The position numbers and the translations under genes were made by a program. This document shows, in pieces, positions 1 through 5,705 of a stretch of 7,054 bases of DNA (its first letter is position 1; each line of letters begins with the position of its first letter). Source of the stretch: Gammaproteobacteria bacterium. GTDB taxonomy: Bacteria; Pseudomonadota; Gammaproteobacteria; Tenderiales; Tenderiaceae. Below the pieces are notes generated by a model. The model was not told the DNA's origin and did no database searches. It was given only the letters and a program-made list of their open reading frames with translations. The stretch spans positions 1-7,054 of the forward strand of contig JALTMR010000136.1 of assembly GCA_027001525.1 (NCBI GenBank). Reading direction: 5' to 3'.

Positions 1-1
1 C

Positions 2-952
2 ATCATCGCCCTGCCGGCCATGTTGAAATATGGCTACGACAAGGGGCTGGCCTGTGGTGCCATCGCAGCGTCCGGCACGCTGGGGCAGATTATTCCTCCC
101 AGCATCATCCTGATTCTGCTGGGTGACGTGGTGGGGGTGCCGGTGGGCGAGCTGTTCGCCGCCGCGGTGGTGCCGGGCTTGATACTGGTTGCCGGGTTTA
201 TCGTCTACATCCTGATTATCGCCTATCTGCGGCCCAACCTGGCCCCCACTTTGCCCACGCGGGACGATGGCGCGGGGCTGGGGCGGCAGGTGCTTAAAAG
301 TCTGTTGCCACCACTGTTTCTGGTTGTCGCTGTGCTGGGGTCGATCTTTTTCGGTGTCGCTTCACCCACCGAGTCCGCCGCCGTTGGGGCGTTGGGGGCG
401 ATGATTCTGGCCGCCCTGCACAAGCGCATGACATACAAAAATCTGCGTGACACCGCTAATCAGACCACCCGATTGACCAGCATGGTCTTCATGATTCTGG
501 TGGGGGCGACGGCGTTTGGTCTGGTCTTTCGCAGCATGGGAGGCGATTTCGTTGTGGAAGAGCTGATGATGGACATTCCGGGTGGAAAATGGGGTTTTAT
601 CGCCGTCAGCATGCTGACTATTTTCACCCTGGGCTTCTTTCTCGACTTTCTTGAAATCTGTTTTATCGTTGTGCCCATCCTCGCCCCCATCGCCGAGATG
701 ATGGATATCAACATGCTGTGGTTCGCCGTACTGATTGCGATGAACCTGCAGACCTCATTCCTTACCCCGCCCTTCGGTTTCTCGCTGTTTTATCTCAAGG
801 CAACCGCGCCGCCCGAGGTGAAGATCCAGCATATCTACCGGGGGGTTATTCCGTTCGTCTTGATCCAGGTGACGGTGTTGGGGTTGCTGATTGCCTTCCC
901 GGACATCGTCCAGTGGCTGCCTGATCTGGTAAACGAGTGGAGTGATTTCTAG
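2..952 (+). CDS. dctM: TRAP transporter large permease subunit, DctM family (5' end cut off by window)
   Basis: This is the large membrane subunit of a tripartite ATP-independent periplasmic (TRAP) transporter. It carries the substrate across the inner membrane with sodium, after delivery by a periplasmic binding protein. The frame is open from base 2, so the start lies outside the window; 316 codons remain of the 425 or more usual in the family. Numbering from base 2, I see the first re-entrant hairpin motif AASGTLGQIIPPS (22-34), GVASPTESAA (118-127), FFLDFLEICFIVVPI (212-226) and the second hairpin NLQTSFLTPPFGFS (248-261), with hydrophobic segments between them. The LDFLEI and LQTSFLTPPFGFS forms fit the long DctM subfamily annotated as mannitol/chloroaromatic or 2-oxoacid type; the substrate is inferred. 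A dctQ gene is expected just upstream. The likely partner binding protein is the - strand gene at 2310-3395, not an adjacent one. The gene ends at TAG, directly before strong hairpins. Confidence 0.95.
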   Translation: MIALPAMLKYGYDKGLACGAIAASGTLGQIIPPSIILILLGDVVGVPVGELFAAAVVPGLILVAGFIVYILIIAYLRPNLAPTLPTRDDGAGLGRQVLKSLLPPLFLVVAVLGSIFFGVASPTESAAVGALGAMILAALHKRMTYKNLRDTANQTTRLTSMVFMILVGATAFGLVFRSMGGDFVVEELMMDIPGGKWGFIAVSMLTIFTLGFFLDFLEICFIVVPILAPIAEMMDINMLWFAVLIAMNLQTSFLTPPFGFSLFYLKATAPPEVKIQHIYRGVIPFVLIQVTVLGLLIAFPDIVQWLPDLVNEWSDF

Positions 953-977
953 GGGGGCCCGGGTTTGCCGGGCTCCT
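953..977 (+). terminator. GC-rich hairpin directly after dctM
   Basis: Bases 953-962 pair with 968-977 around the loop GTTTG, giving ten pairs (eight Watson-Crick, two G-T), starting right after the dctM stop codon. No T-run follows on either strand, so this is not a classic intrinsic terminator. It may stop or stabilise the ends of the converging dctM and cytochrome transcripts. The fold is seen directly; the role is inferred. Confidence 0.4.
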
Positions 978-984
978 GGCTGTT

Positions 985-1019
985 GCGCGCCTTGCCAGCG
1001 GGGAGCCAGCAAGGCGGGC
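985..1019. terminator. Second hairpin in the convergent gap, possible bidirectional terminator
   Basis: GCCTTGC at 989-995 pairs perfectly with GCAAGGC at 1009-1015. C988-G1016 extends the stem, and GC 985-986 with GC 1018-1019 adds two pairs after one mismatch. The loop is 13 nt. It sits between two convergent genes (dctM stop at 952, cytochrome stop at 1037), where a bidirectional terminator would be expected. It lacks a T-run on both strands. Its sequence also takes part in competing folds with 971-981. Confidence 0.4.
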
Positions 1020-1036
1020 TTCAGAGTGAAAAACGC

Positions 1037-1339
1037 TTAGGGTGCGACGTTGCTGTTGGCCAGTACGTAGTCTGCCAGTGCGTCCAGTTGAGCCCCCTTG
1101 ATATTGGGGAAGCCCGGCATGGCCATGCTGCCTTTGCCAATCTTTGCTTTCACGGCGGCGGCGTTGGCCATGCTCTCATCCAGATCGTAGATCTTGCCGA
1201 CATCGGCAGAGTGACATTCGGCGCAGGCCAGTTTGAAGATATCCTCGCCGCTGGCATCGGCTGCCGGGGTAAAGTCATTGCTGCCCGCACAGCCGGAAAG
1301 CACGACAGCCAAGGCTGCTGTTACGTAAAGTTGTTTCAT
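1037..1339 (-). CDS. Small lipoprotein c-type cytochrome, one heme
   Basis: The 100-residue protein begins with a lipoprotein signal peptide (MKQLYVTAALAVV) ending in the lipobox L14-S15-G16-C17. The mature chain is therefore about 84 residues and lipid-anchored; Ala at +2 does not signal inner-membrane retention. Heme c attaches through CAECH (39-43), with His43 as one axial ligand. In GSMAMPGFPNI, Met74 is the likely sixth ligand (Met72 is an alternative). The C-terminal ALADYVLANS helix is typical of class I cytochromes c. Such proteins pass electrons in the envelope, but the donor and acceptor here are unknown. I chose the ATG at 1339 because AAGGTGG lies 4 nt upstream and a signal peptide follows at once; the open frame extends to 1471, but that extra part looks non-coding. 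The gene lies downstream of, and in the same direction as, the barrel protein gene, with a 165-nt gap containing a hairpin, so it probably has its own promoter. Confidence 0.92.
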   Translation of the reverse strand: MKQLYVTAALAVVLSGCAGSNDFTPAADASGEDIFKLACAECHSADVGKIYDLDESMANAAAVKAKIGKGSMAMPGFPNIKGAQLDALADYVLANSNVAP

Positions 1340-1393
1340 TTTTCCACCTTCAAACAAAAAGTTAATCGATTCCCCCCGGTCTCGGGCACTAAT

Positions 1394-1411
1394 CCTACTA
1401 AACTTATCAGG
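1394..1411. promoter_or_regulatory. Inverted repeat upstream of the cytochrome gene
   Basis: The 18-bp site reads CCT-N2-TAA-N2-TTA-N2-AGG, with 12 of 18 positions in dyad symmetry. It lies 55-72 nt upstream of the cytochrome start codon. On the - strand a weak sigma70-like pair overlaps it: TTCCAA, a 17-nt spacer, then TAGGAT. A regulator operator is therefore possible. The half-site spacing does not match the IscR type 1 consensus, and I do not recognise the binding protein. Confidence 0.25.
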
Positions 1412-1468
1412 TTCTTGGAACAGGTGTTTGATATCGATCTTTGAGGGGAGAGGGTGCCGCCGGGAGGA

Positions 1469-1491
1469 CAATCCGGACGGGGCCCGGATTG
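1469..1491 (-). terminator. Hairpin after the barrel protein gene
   Basis: CAATCCGG (1469-1476) pairs perfectly with CCGGATTG (1484-1491), an 8-bp stem with a 7-nt loop. It begins 13 nt past the stop codon of the barrel protein gene in its direction of transcription. No T-run follows on the - strand, so termination would be weak or Rho-assisted. It may separate the barrel protein transcript from the cytochrome transcript. Confidence 0.4.
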
Positions 1492-1504
1492 CTGCAGTGA
1501 AAAA

Positions 1505-2101
1505 TCAGAAATGGGCGCCGAGGGTGAGGCCGATGCTGCTGCCATCAATCGTGGTCCCTGTGGTGGACTCCTGGTATTCGATGCTGGTCAGGCGTCCGCC
1601 AAAATAACCTTTTTCACCGAACTTATAATCGACCTCCACCACCAGCCCCAGGGCATTGTCGAAGTCGATGTCGTTCCCCGAAGCAAATCCGCTTGTGCTG
1701 ACAGCGGGGGAGAGGTGGTAGGAGAGACCGGCCCCGATGCGTATCAGGTCGGTGTTGTAGAACTGGATCACCTCCAGTGGATAACGATCCCAGCTGACAT
1801 CGCCATTGGATGCCTGGGCGGAGTCAAACTTCCAGTTGATGGTCAATTGGGTCTGATAGACGCTGCTGGCGGACAGGGTATCGATGAGAACGCCGCCACC
1901 GAACTGGATCAGTCCGCCGGCATTGATTGTCTGGTTGGAACCATCGTCAAAATAGACATCTACAATTTTGTCGCCGCCGATATCGACGCCCATCTGCAGC
2001 ACCCATTGGAGATCCCTCGCTTCGCTGTTTGTGCTGGCCAGTAAAAGCAGGCTGCTGCATAAGGTCATGGCGAGGGGTGTCTGTTTTTTCCTGAGTCTCA
2101 T
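1505..2101 (-). CDS. Predicted small outer-membrane beta-barrel protein, function unknown
   Basis: The 198-residue protein has a basic start (MRLRKKQ), a hydrophobic stretch (about 10-23) and a likely signal-peptidase I site near SEA-RD (after residue 28). The mature part of about 170 residues is rich in Gly, Ser and aromatic residues. It alternates polar and apolar residues in about eight segments, for example LQWVLQMGVDI (31-41), YQTQLTINWKF (82-92), LIRIGAGLSYHL (119-130), LGLVVEVDYKF (151-161) and SIGLTLGAHF (189-198). The chain ends in Phe, the usual C-terminal signal for barrel assembly by the BAM complex. Size and pattern fit an eight-stranded barrel. I do not recognise the family, and no function is claimed. 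The start is supported by AAGGGAG six nt upstream of the ATG. A possible -10 (CATAAT, - strand, 2160-2155) lies about 55 nt upstream, without a good -35. It stands between dctP and the cytochrome gene on the same strand, 208 nt from dctP. Confidence 0.85.
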   Translation of the reverse strand: MRLRKKQTPLAMTLCSSLLLLASTNSEARDLQWVLQMGVDIGGDKIVDVYFDDGSNQTINAGGLIQFGGGVLIDTLSASSVYQTQLTINWKFDSAQASNGDVSWDRYPLEVIQFYNTDLIRIGAGLSYHLSPAVSTSGFASGNDIDFDNALGLVVEVDYKFGEKGYFGGRLTSIEYQESTTGTTIDGSSIGLTLGAHF

Positions 2102-2193
2102 GTCTCTCTCCCTTTGGAACGATTTTTGGCTCTAAATGGCCGATGATGGACGGGATTATGGTAGCAAGAATGGGGGAAAAAGGCGCTTATACG

Positions 2194-2266
2194 AAGGTGT
2201 TAGCGGCTCCCTGAAGGTTTCGCTAGCCCAGAGGGTTTAGGCTTATTTTCAAGGTGTTGGCGGGCT
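2194..2266. repeat. Pair of near-identical direct repeats in the dctP to barrel-gene gap
   Basis: AAGGTGTTAGCGG at 2194-2206 recurs as AAGGTGTTGGCGG at 2251-2263, with one mismatch in 13 and starts 57 bp apart. The shorter core AAGGT also occurs at 2214 and 2282, so the gap has four copies on one strand. The second long copy runs into the hairpin at 2259-2279. The meaning is unknown; a duplicated binding site or chance are both possible. Confidence 0.35.
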
Positions 2267-2279
2267 GGTGGTGCCCGCC
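2259..2279 (-). terminator. Hairpin after dctP
   Basis: GGCGGGC (2259-2265) pairs perfectly with GCCCGCC (2273-2279) around a 7-nt loop, 30 nt past the dctP stop codon in its direction of transcription. There is no T-run on the - strand, so it is at best an atypical terminator, like the other hairpins in this window. Confidence 0.4.
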
Positions 2280-2309
2280 TCAAGGTTCTCTTTAGCTGGT
2301 TTGAATTCG

Positions 2310-3395
2310 TCAAACAGTTAGCGCGTTTGCATAGGCGGCTTCTGATATTTCGTTCCAGGCGGTGTTGCTGCTGTTGAAGGAGCGGTAGGCCTGGTAGACC
2401 TCACGAAAAATGCGGTCTTTTTTGGCCTCATCTTCCAGTACCTCGGCGGTGAGGCGGCGCAGTTCCCTGATGACGTCGGGGGGAAATTCCAGCACGTTGA
2501 CTTTGTGCTGCTGTTTCAGCGATTGCAGGGCTTGCAGGTTTTTTGCCTCGAATTCGGAGAGCATCCAGGTGTTGGCCGCAGCGGCCGCGTTTTCCACCAT
2601 TAGCTGATACTCCTCCGGCAGCTCCGCCCAGGCCTTGCTGTTTACACTCAGCTCTAATGTTGGGCCGGGCTCATGCCAGCCGGGGTAGTAGTAGTTTTTG
2701 GCGGCGCGGTAGAGGCCAAGGCGCTGGTCATGGTAAGGGCCAACCCACTCGGTGGCATCGATGGTGCCACGCTCCAGCGCGGTGTAGATTTCGCCCCCGG
2801 CCAGTAACACGGGGTTGGCGCCGGCCTTCGCCATGACTTTGCCGCCCAAACCGGGGATGCGCATTTTCAGGCCCTTGAGATCGGCGATGGAGTTGATCTC
2901 TTTGCGGAACCAGCCCCCCATCTGCACCCCGGTATTGCCCATGGGGAAAGGGACGATATTGAAGGGGCGGTAGACATCGCGCCAGAGGTTGAGGCCGCCG
3001 CCGTTATAGAGCCAGGCGTTCATCCCCTGGGCGTTCATGCCAAAGGGAACGGCGGTGAAAAACTGTGCCGCCGGAACTTTGCCGGCCCAGTAGTAGGCGG
3101 CACCGTGGCCCATCTGCACCGTACCCTGGGAGACGGCATCAAAGGTCTGCATGGCGGGAATCAGTTCACCGCCGGCGAAGACGGAGATGCGAAAGCGGCG
3201 GCGGCTCATCTTCTCGATGTCGTCCGCAAAGCGCTGCACGCCTTCCATAAAGATGGGGAAATTGGGTGGCCAGGTGGTGACCAGTTTCCAGTTGAAGCGC
3301 TTGCGCGGGGCGGCAATGGCTGGTGCGGCGGTGACTGCGCTGGCAGCCAACAATCCGCCACCCGCGGCTTTTTTCAGAAAATCACGACGTTTCAT
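2310..3395 (-). CDS. dctP: TRAP transporter solute-binding protein, DctP/TakP type, Tat-exported
   Basis: The 361-residue periplasmic protein captures a small carboxylate and passes it to the TRAP membrane subunits. It opens with a twin-arginine signal (KRRDFLKKA, residues 2-10), a hydrophobic stretch, and a cleavage site near AIA-AP (after 28), so it is probably exported folded by Tat. The mature part (FNWKLVTTWPP onward) follows the subfamily containing Rhodobacter sphaeroides TakP, which binds 2-oxoacids such as pyruvate together with sodium. Conserved positions include Gln158 in TGVQMGGW, Arg179 in KMRIPG, and Glu216-Trp217 in DATEWVGP, followed by YYYPGWHEPGPT (235-246). Length is normal for the family. 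The exact ligand is inferred. The start at 3395 is chosen because the Tat motif follows at once and AGAGGGA lies 9 nt upstream; the frame stays open further but only overlaps uvrD. It lies 37 nt downstream of uvrD with no hairpin I could see between them. Its likely permease partner (2-952) is on the opposite strand, beyond two other genes. Confidence 0.94.
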   Translation of the reverse strand: MKRRDFLKKAAGGGLLAASAVTAAPAIAAPRKRFNWKLVTTWPPNFPIFMEGVQRFADDIEKMSRRRFRISVFAGGELIPAMQTFDAVSQGTVQMGHGAAYYWAGKVPAAQFFTAVPFGMNAQGMNAWLYNGGGLNLWRDVYRPFNIVPFPMGNTGVQMGGWFRKEINSIADLKGLKMRIPGLGGKVMAKAGANPVLLAGGEIYTALERGTIDATEWVGPYHDQRLGLYRAAKNYYYPGWHEPGPTLELSVNSKAWAELPEEYQLMVENAAAAANTWMLSEFEAKNLQALQSLKQQHKVNVLEFPPDVIRELRRLTAEVLEDEAKKDRIFREVYQAYRSFNSSNTAWNEISEAAYANALTV

Positions 3396-3432
3396 CGAAG
3401 TTGTTCCCTCTTCTCTCGCAGTTTTGAATGAT

Positions 3433-5604
3433 CTAGTCGGCCCGCAGGTTGGCGTAGGCGGTGACCAACCATTTGGTGCCCGCATCGCTGAAGTTGACCT
3501 GCACCCGTGCACTGGCGCCCTGCCCCTCGTAGTTGAGGATGATGCCTTCGCCAAATTTGGGGTGTACTACATGTTGCCCCAGCTGGAGCCCGTCCGGCAC
3601 AGGGGCTCGCCGGGCGGATGCAGTATGAGCGGGTTGGGCGCTGGCGTAGTTAAGCGTCGCTTTGGGGCGAATTTCCTTGAGTAGCCCGGATGGGATTTCG
3701 CCGATAAAGCGTGACGGGGCGCTGAAGTGCTCCTGACCGTAGAGCCGGCGCTGCTCAGCCAGGGTGATATAGAGAATTTTTTCCGCCCGTGTGATGCCGA
3801 CGTAGCACAGGCGACGCTCCTCCTCCAGCCGCCCCGGCTCCTCCATGGACATCTTGTGGGGGAAGAGCCCCTCCTCCACGCCGCAGAGAAAGACCATCGG
3901 AAATTCCAGCCCTTTGGCGGAGTGAAGGGTCATGAGCTGCACGCAGTCTTCCCACGGATCTCCTTGCCCTTCACCTGCCTCCAGTGCGGCGTGGGAGAGA
4001 AAGGCGGAGAGCATGTCCATGTCTTCTTCTGCATCCTCGTCGTACTCAAACTCCTTGGCGGCGCTTACCAGCTCGGCCAGGTTTTCGATACGGGCCTGGC
4101 CCTTTTCACCCTTCTCTTTCTTGTAGTGATCGATGAGGCCACTGGCGTTGATGAGGTGATCCACCTTGTCGCCCAACTCCAGCGCTTCGCAGGCGAGGCT
4201 GAGTTCGGTGATGAGATTCAAAAAGCCCCGAATGGCATTGCTGGCCCGGGCGGGTAGGCGACCCTCTTCGACGATGGTCTCCGCAGCGGCCCATAAACTC
4301 AGGTCATTGTGGCGGGCAAAATCACGAATGGCGGTGATGCTGCGCTCACCGATGCCCCGCGTGGGGGTGTTGACCACGCGCTCAAAGGAGGCGATGTCGC
4401 TGCGGTTGGCTATCAGGCGCAGGTAGGCCATGGCGTCCTTGATCTCCTGGCGCTCGAAAAAACGCAGGCCGCCGTAGATGCGGTAGGGGATGTTGGAGCG
4501 CAGCAAGGCCTCTTCCAGTACGCGGGACTGGGCGTTGGAGCGATAGAGCAGGGCCACGTCGCGGCGGCTGTTGCCATCGTCGACCCACTGCTGAATGCGA
4601 TCGGCGATGAAGCGGGCTTCGTCGAGGTCGTTAAAGGCGGTGTAGAGGTAGATGGGCTCACCCTCTTTGCCATCGGTCCAGAGCTGCTTGCCGAGGCGAT
4701 CGGCATTGTGGTCGATCAGCGCATTGGCGGCGTTGAGGATGTTGGCGGTGGAGCGGTAGTTCTGTTCCAGTCGGACAGTGAGGGTGGCGGGGTAGTCTCT
4801 GCTGTATTTGTGAATATTTTCGATCTTGGCGCCGCGCCAGCCATAGATCGACTGATCGTCATCACCCACGGCAAAGAGGTTGCCGTTCTCCCCGGCCAGC
4901 AGTCTGAGCCAGGCATACTGAATGGTGTTGGTGTCCTGAAACTCATCCACCAGCAGAAAACGAAAGCGCTCGCGGTAGTGGTGCAGAATATCGGTGCGAT
5001 CGCGCAGCAGCTCGTGGGCCCGCAGCAGCAGTTCGGCGAAATCCAGCAGTCCGGCGCGGCGGCAGGCTTCTTCATAGGCTTGGTAGATGTTGACCATCTG
5101 TTTGGTGTAGAGGTCCCCCTGATGGTCGATGTGCTGGGGCCGCTGGCCCTCATCCTTGCGGCCGTTGATGAACCACTGGGCCTGCCTGGGTGGCCACTTG
5201 CTTTCGTCCAGTTCAAGGTTTTTAAGGATGCGCCGAATCAAGCGGTACTGATCCTCGGAATCGAGGATCTGGAAACTCTGTGGCAGCCCGGCATCACGCC
5301 AGTGGGCACGCAGCAGCCGATGAGCCAGGCTATGGAAAGTGCCTACCCACATGCCTCCAATGGGCATCCCCAACAGCTCTTCGATGCGGCCTCGCATCTC
5401 GGCAGCGGCTTTGTTGGTAAAGGTGACGGCCATGATGTTGTACGCCGAGGCCCCCTCCACTGCCATGAGCCAGGCGATGCGGTGCACCAATACTCGTGTT
5501 TTACCGCTGCCGGCACCGGCGAGCACAAGTTGCTGCCCGGCGGGGGCGGTTACCGCCTCGCGTTGGGCTTCATTCAGAGGGTCAATAATATGAGTAACGT
5601 CCAT
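3433..5604 (-). CDS. uvrD: DNA helicase II, UvrD/Rep superfamily 1
   Basis: This 3'-5' ATP-dependent helicase removes the cut strand during methyl-directed mismatch repair and nucleotide-excision repair (after UvrABC) and can dismantle RecA filaments. At 723 residues it matches E. coli UvrD (720) from MDV to the C-terminus. All SF1A motifs are intact: Q motif LNEAQREAV (10-18), Walker A AGAGSGKT (29-36), Ia TFTNKAAAEM (61-70), Ib GTFHSLAHRLLR (88-99), Walker B LLVDEFQDTN (217-226), III VGDDDQSIYGWRGA (246-259), IV LEQNYRS (279-285), V QLMTLHSAKGLEF (556-568) and VI EEERRLCYVGITRA (594-607). A Tudor-like domain of the kind that contacts RNA polymerase closes the protein (LGQHVVHPKFGEG to KWLVTAYANL, 675-720). 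The start at 5604 matches E. coli; the frame runs open to 5697, but that part is not UvrD-like. No clear Shine-Dalgarno precedes the ATG, and I found no LexA box (CTGT-N8-ACAG) upstream, although E. coli uvrD has one. It is divergent from the lipoprotein gene at 5706. Confidence 0.98.
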   Translation of the reverse strand: MDVTHIIDPLNEAQREAVTAPAGQQLVLAGAGSGKTRVLVHRIAWLMAVEGASAYNIMAVTFTNKAAAEMRGRIEELLGMPIGGMWVGTFHSLAHRLLRAHWRDAGLPQSFQILDSEDQYRLIRRILKNLELDESKWPPRQAQWFINGRKDEGQRPQHIDHQGDLYTKQMVNIYQAYEEACRRAGLLDFAELLLRAHELLRDRTDILHHYRERFRFLLVDEFQDTNTIQYAWLRLLAGENGNLFAVGDDDQSIYGWRGAKIENIHKYSRDYPATLTVRLEQNYRSTANILNAANALIDHNADRLGKQLWTDGKEGEPIYLYTAFNDLDEARFIADRIQQWVDDGNSRRDVALLYRSNAQSRVLEEALLRSNIPYRIYGGLRFFERQEIKDAMAYLRLIANRSDIASFERVVNTPTRGIGERSITAIRDFARHNDLSLWAAAETIVEEGRLPARASNAIRGFLNLITELSLACEALELGDKVDHLINASGLIDHYKKEKGEKGQARIENLAELVSAAKEFEYDEDAEEDMDMLSAFLSHAALEAGEGQGDPWEDCVQLMTLHSAKGLEFPMVFLCGVEEGLFPHKMSMEEPGRLEEERRLCYVGITRAEKILYITLAEQRRLYGQEHFSAPSRFIGEIPSGLLKEIRPKATLNYASAQPAHTASARRAPVPDGLQLGQHVVHPKFGEGIILNYEGQGASARVQVNFSDAGTKWLVTAYANLRAD

Positions 5605-5613
5605 GGTGGGGCA

Positions 5614-5636
5614 TTCTAGCAAACTTCGTTGCTTAG
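5614..5636 (-). promoter_or_regulatory. Small hairpin in the uvrD leader, next to the start codon
   Basis: AGCAA (5618-5622) pairs with TTGCT (5628-5632) around a 6-nt loop. CTA at 5616-5618 can pair on with TAG at 5634-5636 across a one-base bulge. In the uvrD mRNA the stem would end roughly 12-14 nt before the ATG, where no Shine-Dalgarno is visible. It could affect initiation, or it could be chance; the stem is weak. Confidence 0.2.
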
Positions 5637-5649
5637 ACCGGGGCTGATC

Positions 5650-5684
5650 TGTCGCTAGACAAAGCGGGTGTGAGCGGTTACAAA
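5650..5684 (+). promoter_or_regulatory. Candidate sigma70 promoter for the repeat lipoprotein, with dyad over the -35
   Basis: On the + strand TAGACA (5656-5661, five of six matches to TTGACA) is followed after exactly 17 nt by TACAAA (5679-5684, four of six to TATAAT). Transcription would begin near 5691, giving a leader of about 15 nt before the ATG at 5706. A dyad TGTC-N4-GACA (5650-5661) covers the -35, so a repressor site is possible. For the opposite-facing uvrD, only an isolated -10-like TATAGT (5702-5697, - strand) is visible. These calls rest on motif matching alone. Confidence 0.35.
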
Positions 5685-5705
5685 ATGGTGACAACAACTA
5701 TAAGT

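Noticed and set aside
1340..1471. N-terminal extension of the cytochrome up to 1471
   Set aside because: The lipoprotein signal and ribosome binding site place the start at 1339; the extension would displace the signal peptide.
1454..2044. Open frame on the + strand (196 codons) opposite the barrel protein gene
   Set aside because: The - strand frame has a signal peptide, a barrel pattern, a terminal Phe and a good ribosome binding site; the + strand frame has none of these.
3396..3554. N-terminal extension of dctP up to 3554
   Set aside because: The extra 53 residues overlap the end of uvrD, resemble nothing in the TRAP family, and would bury the Tat signal internally.
4309..5619. Long open frame on the + strand (436 codons) opposite uvrD
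   Set aside because: It lies entirely antisense to a full, motif-complete uvrD. Its length follows from the GC-rich codon use of the helicase gene.
5650..5661. TGTCGCTAGACA as a LexA site for uvrD
   Set aside because: The half-site spacing is wrong for the gammaproteobacterial consensus CTGT-N8-ACAG.
5605..5697. N-terminal extension of uvrD up to 5697
   Set aside because: E. coli UvrD begins with the same MDV context as the ATG at 5604; the extra 31 residues are Cys/Arg/Ser-rich and not conserved with the family.
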